DNA of 44,921 nucleotides, from contig PLNQ01000063.1 of the NCBI GenBank assembly GCA_003141815.1, positions 1 to 44,921 of the forward strand, read 5' to 3'. Both the position numbers and the translations under genes were made by a program. Below, one piece after another: positions 1 to 12,336 of the stretch (positions are counted from its first letter, which is position 1; each line of letters starts with the position of its first letter). Under the pieces are notes generated by a model. That model did not search any database. It worked only from the letters and a program-made list of their open reading frames with translations, and was not told the origin of the DNA. The DNA comes from Acidimicrobiaceae bacterium (lineage in GTDB: Bacteria > Actinomycetota > Acidimicrobiia > Acidimicrobiales > RAAP-2).

Positions 1-2
1 AG

Positions 3-197
3 GCGATGTACCGCGCGGCGCGAGCGGCTCGTATCTATGACGGACCCGACGAAGTCCATCGCCAGACGGTGGCTCGTCACGCGCTGAAGAACTACAACGC
101 GTCGGAAGTGCCCTCCGACCACATCCCGACGCGCGCCGCAGCCGCGCGCGAGAAGTTCGCCGACGTGCTGGAGTTCCTCGAGGCCGACTCGGTCTAG
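3..197 (+). CDS. acyl-CoA dehydrogenase, C-terminal fragment (5' truncated by window edge)
   Basis: ORF open to the window start; 'ARIYDGPDEVHRQTVARHALKNY' is the typical C-terminal ACAD motif. Confidence 0.8.
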   Translation, partial: AMYRAARAARIYDGPDEVHRQTVARHALKNYNASEVPSDHIPTRAAAAREKFADVLEFLEADSV

Positions 198-1147
198 CGC
201 GGCGCGAGGCCTTCTACGGCCTCCTCAAGATTGATGCCGAAGGGCACGATGGCGATGGTGGGTACCTCGACCCCGGCCTCGACGTAGCGCTGCACGTGTT
301 CGCGGCACGCTTCGTAGGATCCGTGGATCACCAGTTCGTCGACGACCGAATCGGGAATGGCTTCGTTAGCCAGTTTGCGATCGCCCGCGGCCCAGGCGTC
401 CCACATAGGCGTTAACGCGTCGCCGCGGCCGAGCCACCGGTGAAACTCGGCGTACGCGTTCACCGTGAGGTACGACGAGATCATCCGTCGCGCGATGAAG
501 CGCGCGGCGTCGTCGTCTTCATTCGGAATGACGAAGAGTCGCGCGGCGATGGTCTTGTCCGCGCCGACCTCGGCGCGACACTGCGCGACGTCGGTGGCGG
601 CGAGCCAATTGAGAATCGCGCCGTCGGCCTCTCGTCCGGCGAGTCGCAACATTCCCGGGCGTAGTGCCCCGAGCAAGATGGGCGGTCGGTTAATCACCGG
701 TCGCGACAACTTGAAGCCGTGTACCTCGAACGTCTCGAAAACGTCGTCAATCTTCTCGCCGTCGAGGGCTCGCTGCACGAAGCGAAGGACGTCGCGCGTC
801 CTCGCGTAGGGCCGGTCGTAGGCAATGCCATTCCAACGCTCCACGACGGGTTCACTCGACGCACCAAGTCCCATCGTGAACCGCCCGCCACTCACTTCGG
901 CCATCGCCGCGATGCTCATGGCCAAGAGTCCCGCCCCGCGAGTGAAAACCGGCGTCACTGCGACACCGAGATTGAGCCGTGACTCGACGATCGCCGCCAC
1001 GGTGAGGGGCGTAAAGCCGTCGGCCCCGTCGACCTCGGCCGACCAGACGTCGGTGTAGCCGAGGTCGGCCAAGCGATGGAACCACTCGCCATGCTCGAGC
1101 AGTGTGACGCCGTCAAAGGGGATCGTCATGCCGTAGCGAGAGGTCAT
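194..1147 (-). CDS. LLM class F420-dependent oxidoreductase
   Basis: 317 aa; 'GYTDVWSAEVDGADGFTPL', 'FTMGLGASSEPVVERWNG', 'PILLGALRPGMLRLAGREADGAILNW' are luciferase-like monooxygenase motifs. Stop codon converges and overlaps with the ACAD stop (CTAG). Confidence 0.85.
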   Translation of the reverse strand: MTSRYGMTIPFDGVTLLEHGEWFHRLADLGYTDVWSAEVDGADGFTPLTVAAIVESRLNLGVAVTPVFTRGAGLLAMSIAAMAEVSGGRFTMGLGASSEPVVERWNGIAYDRPYARTRDVLRFVQRALDGEKIDDVFETFEVHGFKLSRPVINRPPILLGALRPGMLRLAGREADGAILNWLAATDVAQCRAEVGADKTIAARLFVIPNEDDDAARFIARRMISSYLTVNAYAEFHRWLGRGDALTPMWDAWAAGDRKLANEAIPDSVVDELVIHGSYEACREHVQRYVEAGVEVPTIAIVPFGINLEEAVEGLAPR

Positions 1148-1178
1148 GCCTTTAGTGTTTCAGATGACGCGAGGTCGC

Positions 1179-2021
1179 TCAACGTAAGTAGTCCTGGTCG
1201 TTCGCCTTGGGTACCTCGAGACCGCGGCGTTCGAGGTCGTTCACCCAACGATCGATCAAGGTCTCGAGGATGGTCGCTCGGGCGAAGTGCTTGTCCTCAG
1301 CCGCGATGAGGTCCCAGTGGGCGTGGTGGTGGTCGGTGGAGTCGACCATGAAGTTGAGTGCTTTCAGGTACCCTTCACGTTTTTCGCGATTGCGCCAGTC
1401 ATCGGGGGTCAGTTTCCAGTGCTTCAGTGGGTCGTTTGCGCGATCGTTGAATCGACGGAGCTGTTCTTGGTCGGAGATGTGCAGCCAGAACTTGACGATG
1501 GTGACGTCGGCGTTGAGCAGCATGCGCTCGAATTCGACGATTTCTTGGGCCGATCGCTGGACCGTCTCTTCGTCGATGACGTCCTCGGCCCGTTCTACCA
1601 AGAGCCGTCCGTACCAGGAACGATCGAAGACCGTCATCTCACTAATGCCGGGCAAAACCTCTTGGAACCGCCAGAGGAAGTGGTGGCGGAGCTCTTCTTC
1701 GGTCGGAGGACCTATCGGCACGACCCGGACCTGGCGCGGGTCGATGCTCGCCGTGAGACGACGAATGGCCCCTCCCTTACCCGCGGAGTCGAAGCCTTCG
1801 AAGACCACGACCAGTCCCGGTCCGATGACGTCGCGACGCAAGAGGCCCGCCGTAAGGAGTCGCAGTTGAGTGAGACGGCGCTGCGCACGTCTCACGCGCT
1901 TCTCGGATACGTCCTTACTAAGCGTCTTGGACAGGTCGATGTCGTCGACGCGACTCACGCGCCAGCGCCGTCTGCTCGAAGAGTGTGCACGCGTGCTCCT
2001 TTTGTCCTTAACGTACAGCAC
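1179..2021 (-). CDS. ppk2: polyphosphate kinase 2 family protein
   Basis: 280 aa; Walker A-like 'VVFEGFDSAGKGGAIRRLTASIDPR' and 'VFDRSWYGRLLVER' are PPK2 hallmarks. Confidence 0.9.
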   Translation of the reverse strand: MLYVKDKRSTRAHSSSRRRWRVSRVDDIDLSKTLSKDVSEKRVRRAQRRLTQLRLLTAGLLRRDVIGPGLVVVFEGFDSAGKGGAIRRLTASIDPRQVRVVPIGPPTEEELRHHFLWRFQEVLPGISEMTVFDRSWYGRLLVERAEDVIDEETVQRSAQEIVEFERMLLNADVTIVKFWLHISDQEQLRRFNDRANDPLKHWKLTPDDWRNREKREGYLKALNFMVDSTDHHHAHWDLIAAEDKHFARATILETLIDRWVNDLERRGLEVPKANDQDYLR

Positions 2022-2096
2022 GGTCAGTCGCCGGGTGAACGGGCCCGACGGTTACGGCTCCTTAGGATGTAGCAGGCCACATAACGAGAGACGGCA

Positions 2097-3203
2097 ATGC
2101 GAAAGATAGTGCTCCTGGTCACCGTCGCGGCGTTGCTCGCCGGCGCTGCGCTCTCGTGGAGTCGTCGTGGCTCAGCGATGTCCGCGACGTATAACACGAC
2201 AAGCGCGAACGTGTCGCTCGCCAGTTCGACGGCGACCACGACGACCACGACGACCACGACGACCACGACGACAACAACAGCAACTTCAACAGCAACTTCA
2301 ACAACAACTTCAACAACAACGACACCGCCGTTGTCGATGCCCCAACCCGTATGTTTCAACCACACGAAGTCGGGTGGCGCTGGCGCGCCCATACCGATCG
2401 AGGTCTGCAAGCCCTGGCAGGCGAAGGACACTTGGTCGGGATCGACGTCGTCGATCTATACGACGGCCTTTCGACCCAACGTCACGCAGCCGAGCGTGAT
2501 CGCCTACGCCTCGTGGATTCGCACGTCAACGACGGACCTCGCGCTCTACCTCGGCTACGAGGGACCGGGAACGACGACGTTGCCGCGCGGACCCGAAGAG
2601 GTACCCCCGACGGTGACGAATCGCCTTCTCGCGACATTCAACTCTGGCTTCTACGAGAAGGACCTCGCCGCCGGTTTCTACACCAATCGCACGCTTTACT
2701 ATCCGATGGTGAACGGCCTCGCGACCGTGGAGCGTTTCACCAACGGTCGCGTCAACGTCGTTCGTTGGACCGGTGGTCCGCGACCAGCGGGGAACATTCT
2801 CATGGCTCGTCAGAACCTTCCGCTGCTCGTGAACGTGGGCGCCGTGACGCCGCTGTCGGCGAACAACGCCGCGTGGGGACCGACGCTCGGCGGCGTGCCG
2901 GCGGTGTGGCGTTCGGCGCTTGGCGTCGATGTCAACGGCAACTTGATCTACGTCGCCGCATCGTTCCAGACGTCGGCGTCACTCGCGGCGCTGATGGTGC
3001 GCTTGCACGCGGTACGGGCCATGCAGCTCGACATCAATCCCGCGTGGCCGATTCTCGTCACCTACGGCGGGGCAGGGGCGCAAAGCCCGTCGCTCTTCGT
3101 CGCCAACCCCAACCAGGTTGCGTCGCGATTCCTCTCCGTCAGTAAGAAGGACTTCTTCGCCATCTACGTGTCACGTAGACCCGGTGAACCTCAGCCGTGG
3201 TAG
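2097..3203 (+). CDS. secreted/anchored protein with Thr-rich linker and phosphodiester glycosidase (NAGPA)-like domain
   Basis: N-terminal signal 'MRKIVLLVTVAALLAGAALSW', a long T/S/A linker, then 'ATFNSGFYEK..', 'VPAVWRSALGVDVNGNLIYVAA', 'MQLDINPAWP' resembling NAGPA-domain proteins. Confidence 0.65.
   Translation: MRKIVLLVTVAALLAGAALSWSRRGSAMSATYNTTSANVSLASSTATTTTTTTTTTTTTTTATSTATSTTTSTTTTPPLSMPQPVCFNHTKSGGAGAPIPIEVCKPWQAKDTWSGSTSSIYTTAFRPNVTQPSVIAYASWIRTSTTDLALYLGYEGPGTTTLPRGPEEVPPTVTNRLLATFNSGFYEKDLAAGFYTNRTLYYPMVNGLATVERFTNGRVNVVRWTGGPRPAGNILMARQNLPLLVNVGAVTPLSANNAAWGPTLGGVPAVWRSALGVDVNGNLIYVAASFQTSASLAALMVRLHAVRAMQLDINPAWPILVTYGGAGAQSPSLFVANPNQVASRFLSVSKKDFFAIYVSRRPGEPQPW
2234..2323 (+). 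repeat. two adjacent in-frame tandem repeat arrays: 4 x 9 bp (GACCACGAC) at 2234-2269 and 4 x 12 bp (AACARCAACKWC-like) at 2276-2323
   Basis: Read directly; encodes the Thr/Ser/Ala linker 'TTTTTTTTTTTTTTATSTATSTTTSTTTT'. Confidence 0.9.
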
Positions 3204-3265
3204 GGCGGCACGAATCTAAGACACCTAGGAGGTCGCCGTGGCTTCTTCGCTCGGCGATCACGGGA

Positions 3266-5518
3266 CTAGCTCTGATGACGACCGCGACGCGTGATGAAAG
3301 AGACCCGCTCGTTGACGAACGAACCGATCAAGAAAAGGCACGCGAGGAGGCCGGCGAGAAGGGCGTAGCGCTCGTGTGGCGGGAAGAAGCTGTACTCAAC
3401 CACCGAGTGTCCGTTTGGAAGGTCAATCTGTTGGTAGACACCGTCGATGGTTGTAATCGTGGCGGGTTTCCCGTTCACGGTCGCCTTCCAGCCGTTCATC
3501 GAGAGTTCGGTGCGCAGAAGCGTCGCGCCCGGCTTCGAGCAGTTCACCGTCGCCACGTTGTCGTTCGTGCTCGACACCGTGCACGACGACGTTGAAGTGG
3601 AGAATAACCCTCGCGGATTGGGAAGCTGATAGACACTGGCCAGCGTCCCGGAGAAGACCTTTGTCACGCCGAGTTTTGTGAGGGCCGGCGACAAGACGAC
3701 CTGGATTGGGATGAGGAGGTACTTAACCGAAGCGTTTTCGTAGGCTTGGAAGTGCGTCGCGAGTTCGGCCTCTTGCTTCTCGACGCCCTGCAGGCCGCCC
3801 TTGATGACGAACTGGTTGCCGGGAGTGAGACCGGGATAGAGATTCTGCTCAATGAAGTTCTTGAAATTTTGCGGGTAGGGCAGGTCGATCGAGGAGAGCG
3901 AGTTCAGTCCGAACTCCGTGCCCCAGTTCGGATAGAGGACCGCGAAGTCCACGAAGCGATATTGGCCCTCATGTTGCTGGAGATATTGGATCGGCGCGTA
4001 GTCAATGTTGATCTCTTTGGGCGAGCCCACGGTCGGCACGATGAACAAGAGGAGCGCCTCGCCCACGACGACGAGCGCAATCAGTAGTGGCGTGATTCGA
4101 GCCTTGTAGAACCGACTCACGATGAGCAGAAGCGCCAGCGCGATGAAGGGTATGAGGTCGAGGCCAATGAGGATGATGCGGGCCTTGTGCGAAAGGACGA
4201 CGCCCTTGTTGTACGGGCGCGCTTCGTTTGCACACCACAACAACACGAACACCATCAGTACAGTCGTCGACGTTAGGAGCCGCTTCGCTTTCGTACTTTG
4301 TGTGAAGTCGACTAGGCCGAACCCCGCCAGGACCACGACTGCCATCTCGCAACTGGGCATGATGTAGCGCGGGAATGCCGCGGTGCTGACGAGGGGGATG
4401 AGGTTCCACAACACGCGAAAGTGCAGGAAGTCCAGGGCCCCGGCGAGTCCCACGAGGGTCCACACCGCGAGAAAGATGCGCAGCGCGCGATGGCGCGAGC
4501 CAAAGAGTCCGACGATCGCCACGGCGCAGATGCTGGCCCCGAAGTAGCCACCGATCTCACCCCACACCGAGGGCACGTTGGTGCTGTTGAAGATAGTGCC
4601 GTACACGTAGGGATCGAAGAAGGCCGAGATCGCTTGCGTGGGCAGGCGGACGACGCCAAGGACGGCGGCGGTGTGGCTACCCACGAACGCGACCTTCATG
4701 AAGTCGTAGAACGGCACAAGGATGGGTAGTGAGAGCACGATCCCGACGAGACCACCAAGACCGAGGCGGCGCAGTACCCGCAAGCGCTGCTCGCTCGGCA
4801 CGGCGAAGAGTCGAAGAATGGCCCACGCCCCCGCGAAGAGGCCGTCGAAGTAGGCGACCTCGGGAAAGCCGGCGTACATCGATAGCGCGAGGGCGATCGC
4901 CGCGATGTACCATCCCCGTTTGGACGTACTCGGGGCACTTTCAATGATCATCTCGATGCCGAGGAGCAGCATTGGTAGGAACGCCACGGGGTTGAGCACG
5001 GAGTTGCCGAGCCAGGCGTAGGTACCGTTCAGGGCGAAGAGCATGCCGGCGACCGTGGCCATGAAGATCGGCATCGAAAGCCGGCGAGCGAGAAAATAGG
5101 TTGAAATTCCAGCAATCACCTCGAGAGTGACGTGGAACCAGACGAGACCTGACGAGAGGGCGAAGAGCAGGGTGAGGGGGAAGAGCGCCGCGGACTGCAT
5201 TTCGCCGGCGAGCGGTTGACCGAGACCTTCGAAGTAGTTCCACCACGGCATGTGACCGTGCAACAAGTCGGTCGCCGCCTGGTGACCCAGTGACTGCGTG
5301 ATGAAGCCGACGTTCGGGTCGATCGCCTGTCGGCTGCAGACCAAGCGACAGAGGTGTTGCGAGATGCCAGCCGTCCAAGAGATGGGATCGTTGTTCCCCA
5401 AACCGAGGACGTAGATGGCGTTGCCCGCGAGCACCGTGAGGACGATGAGCACGACGGGAACTGTCCAAGAGGGAAGTCGGCGGTAGAAGTCGGCTACCCG
5501 TTCCCTCATCAAATTCAC
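3266..5518 (-). CDS. YfhO-like polytopic membrane protein
   Basis: 750 aa with many hydrophobic segments; 'VSSTNDNVATVNCSKPGATLLRTELSMNGWKATVNGKPATITTIDGVYQQIDLPNGHSVVEYSFFP' is a YfhO-type C-terminal domain. Confidence 0.75.
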   Translation of the reverse strand: MNLMRERVADFYRRLPSWTVPVVLIVLTVLAGNAIYVLGLGNNDPISWTAGISQHLCRLVCSRQAIDPNVGFITQSLGHQAATDLLHGHMPWWNYFEGLGQPLAGEMQSAALFPLTLLFALSSGLVWFHVTLEVIAGISTYFLARRLSMPIFMATVAGMLFALNGTYAWLGNSVLNPVAFLPMLLLGIEMIIESAPSTSKRGWYIAAIALALSMYAGFPEVAYFDGLFAGAWAILRLFAVPSEQRLRVLRRLGLGGLVGIVLSLPILVPFYDFMKVAFVGSHTAAVLGVVRLPTQAISAFFDPYVYGTIFNSTNVPSVWGEIGGYFGASICAVAIVGLFGSRHRALRIFLAVWTLVGLAGALDFLHFRVLWNLIPLVSTAAFPRYIMPSCEMAVVVLAGFGLVDFTQSTKAKRLLTSTTVLMVFVLLWCANEARPYNKGVVLSHKARIILIGLDLIPFIALALLLIVSRFYKARITPLLIALVVVGEALLLFIVPTVGSPKEINIDYAPIQYLQQHEGQYRFVDFAVLYPNWGTEFGLNSLSSIDLPYPQNFKNFIEQNLYPGLTPGNQFVIKGGLQGVEKQEAELATHFQAYENASVKYLLIPIQVVLSPALTKLGVTKVFSGTLASVYQLPNPRGLFSTSTSSCTVSSTNDNVATVNCSKPGATLLRTELSMNGWKATVNGKPATITTIDGVYQQIDLPNGHSVVEYSFFPPHERYALLAGLLACLFLIGSFVNERVSFITRRGRHQS

Positions 5519-5562
5519 GTCCTTAGGTTACAAGGGACGCCAAGTCACTCGGGGACTGCGAT

Positions 5563-7269
5563 TTAGCGCAAAAGATAGAACATCTTCTCTCCCAAGAGCA
5601 ACAGCGACTCGGGGAAGTAGGGATCACGGAACGAGTTAAAGATGTCCCAGCGTTTGACGAATCGGTCCCGGTCGTCGATGGGATCGAGGTCCCCGCGCGA
5701 GGCGCCCACGTGGTGATAGAGCTGTACGTCCGGGGTGTAGATCACGTAGCGATCTTCCATCTGGGCTCGCAGACAGATGTCCACGTCATTCATGACGACC
5801 TTCAGTTGTTCGTCCATCCCACCTAGTAACTGCCAGAATTCGCGTTGAACCATCTGCACCGCGCCAGTGACGGCCGCGACGTCACGGGTAGCCGATGAGA
5901 AGTAGTCGACGTGGGCGTAGTTGGAGTCCGTGCGCAAGTGTTGAGGGTAGGGCGCGATGATGATGCTCTCGTGTTCGCGACGGCCCTCGCGATCGAGGAG
6001 GCACGCGCCGACAATACCGACGTCAGGCAGCGAGGCCAGCGCGATCAGTTGCTCGAGCCAGTCGGGCGTCACGATGATCGTGTCGTTATTGAGGGTGACT
6101 ATATAGTCAGCGCTTGAGTGGTTGACGCCTCGGTTGATGATCTTGGCGTAGTTAAAGGGTCCGGGACAAGGAATGACGCTGTACTTTGTCGAGTTGAAGT
6201 ACTCGAGCGACGCTGGCTCCACGGAGTCGTTGTCGAGAATGATGATGTCGTAGTTCTGGTACGTCGTCTTCTCTTCGATGGACGTAATGCACTGTTCGAC
6301 GAGATCGATTCGATCGCGCGTGGGGATGATGATGTCGATGCTCGGCGAGGGTGTCGGCGCCTCGAGCGACCAGCGAACGAGGCCCGGCAACGCACCGGGC
6401 GTCACTGTGCCGTGCCATTCGCGTCGATCGATCGCGGCTTGAACGATGCGACACGTGTCGCCGTTGAGGTGCGCCGCGTCGAAGGAACTCGGTACACGGC
6501 CGGCGGCCAACACGATCGTCACGTGGTGAAATCGAGCCTTGGCCTCGCTGAGTTTCAGGTAGACGTCGTGCTCAAAGGCCCATCCGGCATCGGGCGAGAA
6601 TCCGCCAACGCGAAAAAGTGTCTCGACCCGTAGAAGTGCGGGTCGACCGACGACGTTGTAGCTGAGCAACGTGTGCGGTGCGACGGTCGGACTTTTCAAG
6701 ATCGGCGCGAACTCATTCGGTCCGGGCTCGTCGCCGAAGACGACGTCATCAACCTTCGTGACGTGCGCCAACAACTTCGCCACGCTGTAACGGCGACTTT
6801 CTTCGCTCAACGACTTATCTGCAAGAAAGAGCCACTCCGACGTCGTTTCGTTGAGCACGTCGTTGAGCGTATTAATGAGATCGCTGGAGGAGGCCGTGCT
6901 CTCGTCGATTTCGAAGATGACGACGTCGTTATCGTCGAAGTTGATGGTCGCCAGTTCGTGGTCGTAATCGATCGTGAGGGGTCGATAGTTAATTGGAAAA
7001 ATCGTGGCGGCCTTGGAGGCGACGACCCGAGTGACCTTGGCGACGTTCCTCCTTCGACGAAGTCGCAGCACCTTCAGCATTGGTCGAAAGATGAATCGCG
7101 CGACGTGGTAGCGCCAGGTATCCTCGCCGAGAATTCTTCCGGCGGTACGTTGGAATCGAGTGCCGGACATAAGGCGAATCTGTTTGTGAAACGCAACCCA
7201 ACGTCGCCTAATGTCTTCAGCGGTGATCGGCGGCGTAGTCTCGTCGTCGAATCGTTGCAGGAGTGCCAA
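5563..7269 (-). CDS. glycosyltransferase family 2 protein
   Basis: 568 aa; 'SIDIIIPTRDRIDLVEQCITSIEEKTTYQNYDIIILDNDS', 'YIVTLNNDTIIVTPDWLEQLI', 'DVDICLRAQ' GT2 motifs. Confidence 0.85.
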   Translation of the reverse strand: MALLQRFDDETTPPITAEDIRRRWVAFHKQIRLMSGTRFQRTAGRILGEDTWRYHVARFIFRPMLKVLRLRRRRNVAKVTRVVASKAATIFPINYRPLTIDYDHELATINFDDNDVVIFEIDESTASSSDLINTLNDVLNETTSEWLFLADKSLSEESRRYSVAKLLAHVTKVDDVVFGDEPGPNEFAPILKSPTVAPHTLLSYNVVGRPALLRVETLFRVGGFSPDAGWAFEHDVYLKLSEAKARFHHVTIVLAAGRVPSSFDAAHLNGDTCRIVQAAIDRREWHGTVTPGALPGLVRWSLEAPTPSPSIDIIIPTRDRIDLVEQCITSIEEKTTYQNYDIIILDNDSVEPASLEYFNSTKYSVIPCPGPFNYAKIINRGVNHSSADYIVTLNNDTIIVTPDWLEQLIALASLPDVGIVGACLLDREGRREHESIIIAPYPQHLRTDSNYAHVDYFSSATRDVAAVTGAVQMVQREFWQLLGGMDEQLKVVMNDVDICLRAQMEDRYVIYTPDVQLYHHVGASRGDLDPIDDRDRFVKRWDIFNSFRDPYFPESLLLLGEKMFYLLR

Positions 7270-7566
7270 GTTCTTGTCTTTCTCGTTACGCGCAGCCGGA
7301 ATGACTTATTGGCGTCTCAGCCAATTTTAGTGGCGGTGGTACGCGCCACCGTGAACCGGGGGCTCCATCCTCGTCGATTAAGGGATTTCGAGACAATTGG
7401 TTCAATTAGTGGTCGCGTGTCACGTGGTGGTCACGTCGAGCGAGGTGAAGTGTGCGAGCGCGAGATTTTATCGGTGTCCTCAAGAAGCCGGTCAAGTCTC
7501 CCAGTAAGTGCTACATATCGGCACCTGTTTTTTTACGCCTGCCAGAGGAATAGGAGAGTTGTTGCC

Positions 7567-9024
7567 ATGACGGACACCCTGGAGGCTCCAACCGACGACT
7601 CTTCTGAACACAGTCTTCGCCCCGGCGTTCTCGGACTTTTCGACTCCGTCATCATGGGTGTCGCAGGTGTAGCGCCGGGTTACTCCATCGCCGCAACGAC
7701 CGCGATTTTGTTCGGTGCCGTCCTCCTGGGTGGCGCGGCGGCGTTGTTGTACTGCGGTGTCGCCATGTTTGGCATCGTGTTCGCCTTCAGTTATCTCGGG
7801 CGAGTCGAGTCGAACGCCGGGGCCAGTTACTCATGGGTCCGCCGGGCTCTGCACCCAGTGTTGGGATTCATGTCGGACTGGGCCGTCATAGTGTCGGCCC
7901 TCATCTTCATGGTCATCGCGACCGTTCCCGCCGGCGCCAACATCCGCGGTCTTTTTTCGGCGAGTGCCTCGAACGACAAGGTCGAAGTAACCCTCGTCGG
8001 TGCCGTTTTCTTTCTCCTCATGGTCGCCGCCGTGGCGGCCGGGGTCACTATCACGGTGACCGTGCAGATCGTCATGTCGTGTGTCGAGATTTTCATCCTC
8101 CTACTCTTCGCGGCACTGGCAATATTCCACGGACATCACGTTCATCCGTTCTCGTGGCACTGGCTTTCACCCACCGTCTTCCACGGCCAAGCGGGCTTCT
8201 TGAAGGGTGCGCTCGTCGCCGCCTTCTACTACTGGGGCTGGGACGTCACCGCTAACTTGAACGAAGAGACGAAGAGCGCGAAGAAGACGCCAGGCCTCGG
8301 CGCCATGATCGGGATCATTTTCGTCTTCCTACTTTTCGAAGTGTTCACCATCGCTACCAACATGGTCTTGACCGCAGGTCAGATCAACAGCAATTCGGCC
8401 GACGTCCTCAGCACCTTGGGCCAACAAGTGTGGCACGGTAACCCCGGCAAGATCATCGTGCTCGCGGTCGTGTTGTTGACTGTCGCCACGCTGGAGACGA
8501 CACTTATTCAGGTCACGCGAACGCTCTTCGCGATGGGACGTGACAACACGTTGCCCAAGCGCCTTGGAACCGTCCACCCCACGAGAAAGACGCCCATCGT
8601 CGCGACCCTCGTCGTTATGGTGCTTTCGTTGGCGCTCTTCGTCGGATCCCAGTCCTTTCACTCCATCAATTCGATTATGAGTGACGGCGTCAATGCCATC
8701 GGATTGCAAATCTGCATCTACTACTCCTTGGCCGGGCTCGCCGTGGTCGTGCTGTACCGCAAACAACTCCTCCTCTCGGTGTCGAACTTCATCTTCATGG
8801 GACTGTGGCCCTTCATCGGCGCCGTCTTCATGGCGTACCTCTTCATCAAGTCGATCCCGTCTCTGTACTCATCGAATCCCGCGCAAGTGTGGATTGGACT
8901 CGGCGCCATGGCGCTCGGCCTGATCCCGATGTTCTACTACTGGGCGAGGCACAATCCGTACTACAAAATGCCCGTAAAGGAAGATCGAATCGCGGTGCTG
9001 GAAGAGTTCGAGCAGAATCTCTAG
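7567..9024 (+). CDS. APC family amino acid permease
   Basis: ATG at 7567 inside the longer listed ORF (6673-9024); 'LRPGVLGLFDSVIMGVAGVAPGYSIAAT', 'YYWGWDVTANLNEETKSAKKTPG'; about 12 TM segments. Confidence 0.85.
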   Translation: MTDTLEAPTDDSSEHSLRPGVLGLFDSVIMGVAGVAPGYSIAATTAILFGAVLLGGAAALLYCGVAMFGIVFAFSYLGRVESNAGASYSWVRRALHPVLGFMSDWAVIVSALIFMVIATVPAGANIRGLFSASASNDKVEVTLVGAVFFLLMVAAVAAGVTITVTVQIVMSCVEIFILLLFAALAIFHGHHVHPFSWHWLSPTVFHGQAGFLKGALVAAFYYWGWDVTANLNEETKSAKKTPGLGAMIGIIFVFLLFEVFTIATNMVLTAGQINSNSADVLSTLGQQVWHGNPGKIIVLAVVLLTVATLETTLIQVTRTLFAMGRDNTLPKRLGTVHPTRKTPIVATLVVMVLSLALFVGSQSFHSINSIMSDGVNAIGLQICIYYSLAGLAVVVLYRKQLLLSVSNFIFMGLWPFIGAVFMAYLFIKSIPSLYSSNPAQVWIGLGAMALGLIPMFYYWARHNPYYKMPVKEDRIAVLEEFEQNL

Positions 9025-9083
9025 TCGCGAGGATTCGAGCGTCTTGGCGTTGCCGCGTTCGTGAGAGCGTCCAAGATGTAGTC

Positions 9084-9764
9084 ATGCGAATCGTGAGCTT
9101 GGTCCCCTCGGTGACGGAGACACTCTCGGCCTGGGATCGAACACCCGTCGCCTGTACCCGATTCTGCGAGCGGCCGGACCTCGAACACGTAGGAGGCACC
9201 AAGGATCCCAATATCGCGCGGATCGTCGAACTGAACCCCGACCTCGTGGTCGTCGACGCCGAGGAAAACCGACGCGAGGATTACGACGCCCTTCTTTCGA
9301 GCGGTGTCGAAGTATGCGCTCTGCACGTGCGATCTCTCGCAGACGTCAATCAGGCGATGGCGGATCTCGCTGATGGCGTCGACGCTCGTTGGTCGCTGCT
9401 CGATATTGGCGAACCGCGACCCGTTCGCGCGCGCGCCTTTGTCCCGATTTGGCGCCGCCCCTACGTTGCCCTCGGCTCACCGACATACGGTTCGTCGGTC
9501 CTGGCGCACCTCGGTATCGCCAACATCTTTGAAGGCGGTGGTACGTACCCCGAGGTTGAACTAGAAGACGTCGTCGAAATGAGCGCGGACGTGGTACTCG
9601 CCCCCAGCGAACCGTACCCCTTTACGAATCGCCAACTTCTCGAACTTGAGACCGTCGCGCCGACCGTGTTCGTCGATGGCAAGGACCTCTTCTGGTGGGG
9701 GAGTCGAACACGAGACGCGCTGATTCGACTCGACCGCAATCTCTCGACGCTACCAACGCACTGA
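9084..9764 (+). CDS. BtuF/FhuD-like helical-backbone metal receptor (cobalamin/siderophore-binding-type protein)
   Basis: ATG at 9084; 'MRIVSLVPSVTETLSAW', 'RFCERPDLEHVGGTKDPNIARIVELNPDLVVVDAEENRREDYDAL'. No signal peptide seen. Confidence 0.75.
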   Translation: MRIVSLVPSVTETLSAWDRTPVACTRFCERPDLEHVGGTKDPNIARIVELNPDLVVVDAEENRREDYDALLSSGVEVCALHVRSLADVNQAMADLADGVDARWSLLDIGEPRPVRARAFVPIWRRPYVALGSPTYGSSVLAHLGIANIFEGGGTYPEVELEDVVEMSADVVLAPSEPYPFTNRQLLELETVAPTVFVDGKDLFWWGSRTRDALIRLDRNLSTLPTH

Positions 9765-9862
9765 GCGAGGGGTCGAAGCATCGCTGTTGAAAGCTTCCAT
9801 TTCTTCTGATCTGATGTATCGGTGGGTGACGGACAACTCGGCGCGCCCGCGTCACTACCTCT

Positions 9863-11975
<2,113 letters not shown>

Positions 11976-12336
11976 ACAACTACTTTACTGGGGGCATCGA
12001 GACCCGTGACCCTGAATATCGGTCTCTACTTCCCTCATGTTTCTCCTCATGAGAACGATGAGTAGCCTCAGTTCCTATTTCAGCCCTGGCCGCCTCGGCA
12101 GGAAGAAGAGGGTCTCAAATGGAGGGATGAAGGTGATGGCCTGACGCCGAGGGGGCTTGTATCGCTCTAGCGCCGTTCGAACGTGGGGCCGCGCGATCAG
12201 GCACCGTTTCGCTAGGTGATTTTCTAAAGTGAATGACCGAATACCCATGCACCGGGGCGAAGGTTTAAGTACGACACGTGCCCGTCACTCGCTTCGGTTC
12301 ACGAAAGTATTCATCTCGGGACCGTAGGGTATTGGC

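Noticed and set aside
1287-2072. Long plus-strand ORF (261 aa) opposite PPK2
   Set aside because: Shadow ORF from high-GC codon bias; the minus-strand PPK2 frame carries clear family motifs and the plus frame does not.
2234-2323. CRISPR-like or mobile repeat array
   Set aside because: Units are 9 and 12 bp, contiguous, without spacers, and in frame with the surface-protein ORF; a coding microsatellite.
6673-7566. N-terminal 298 codons of the listed 783-aa ORF
   Set aside because: Antisense to the GT2 gene and lacks family character; the APC permease starts naturally at ATG 7567.
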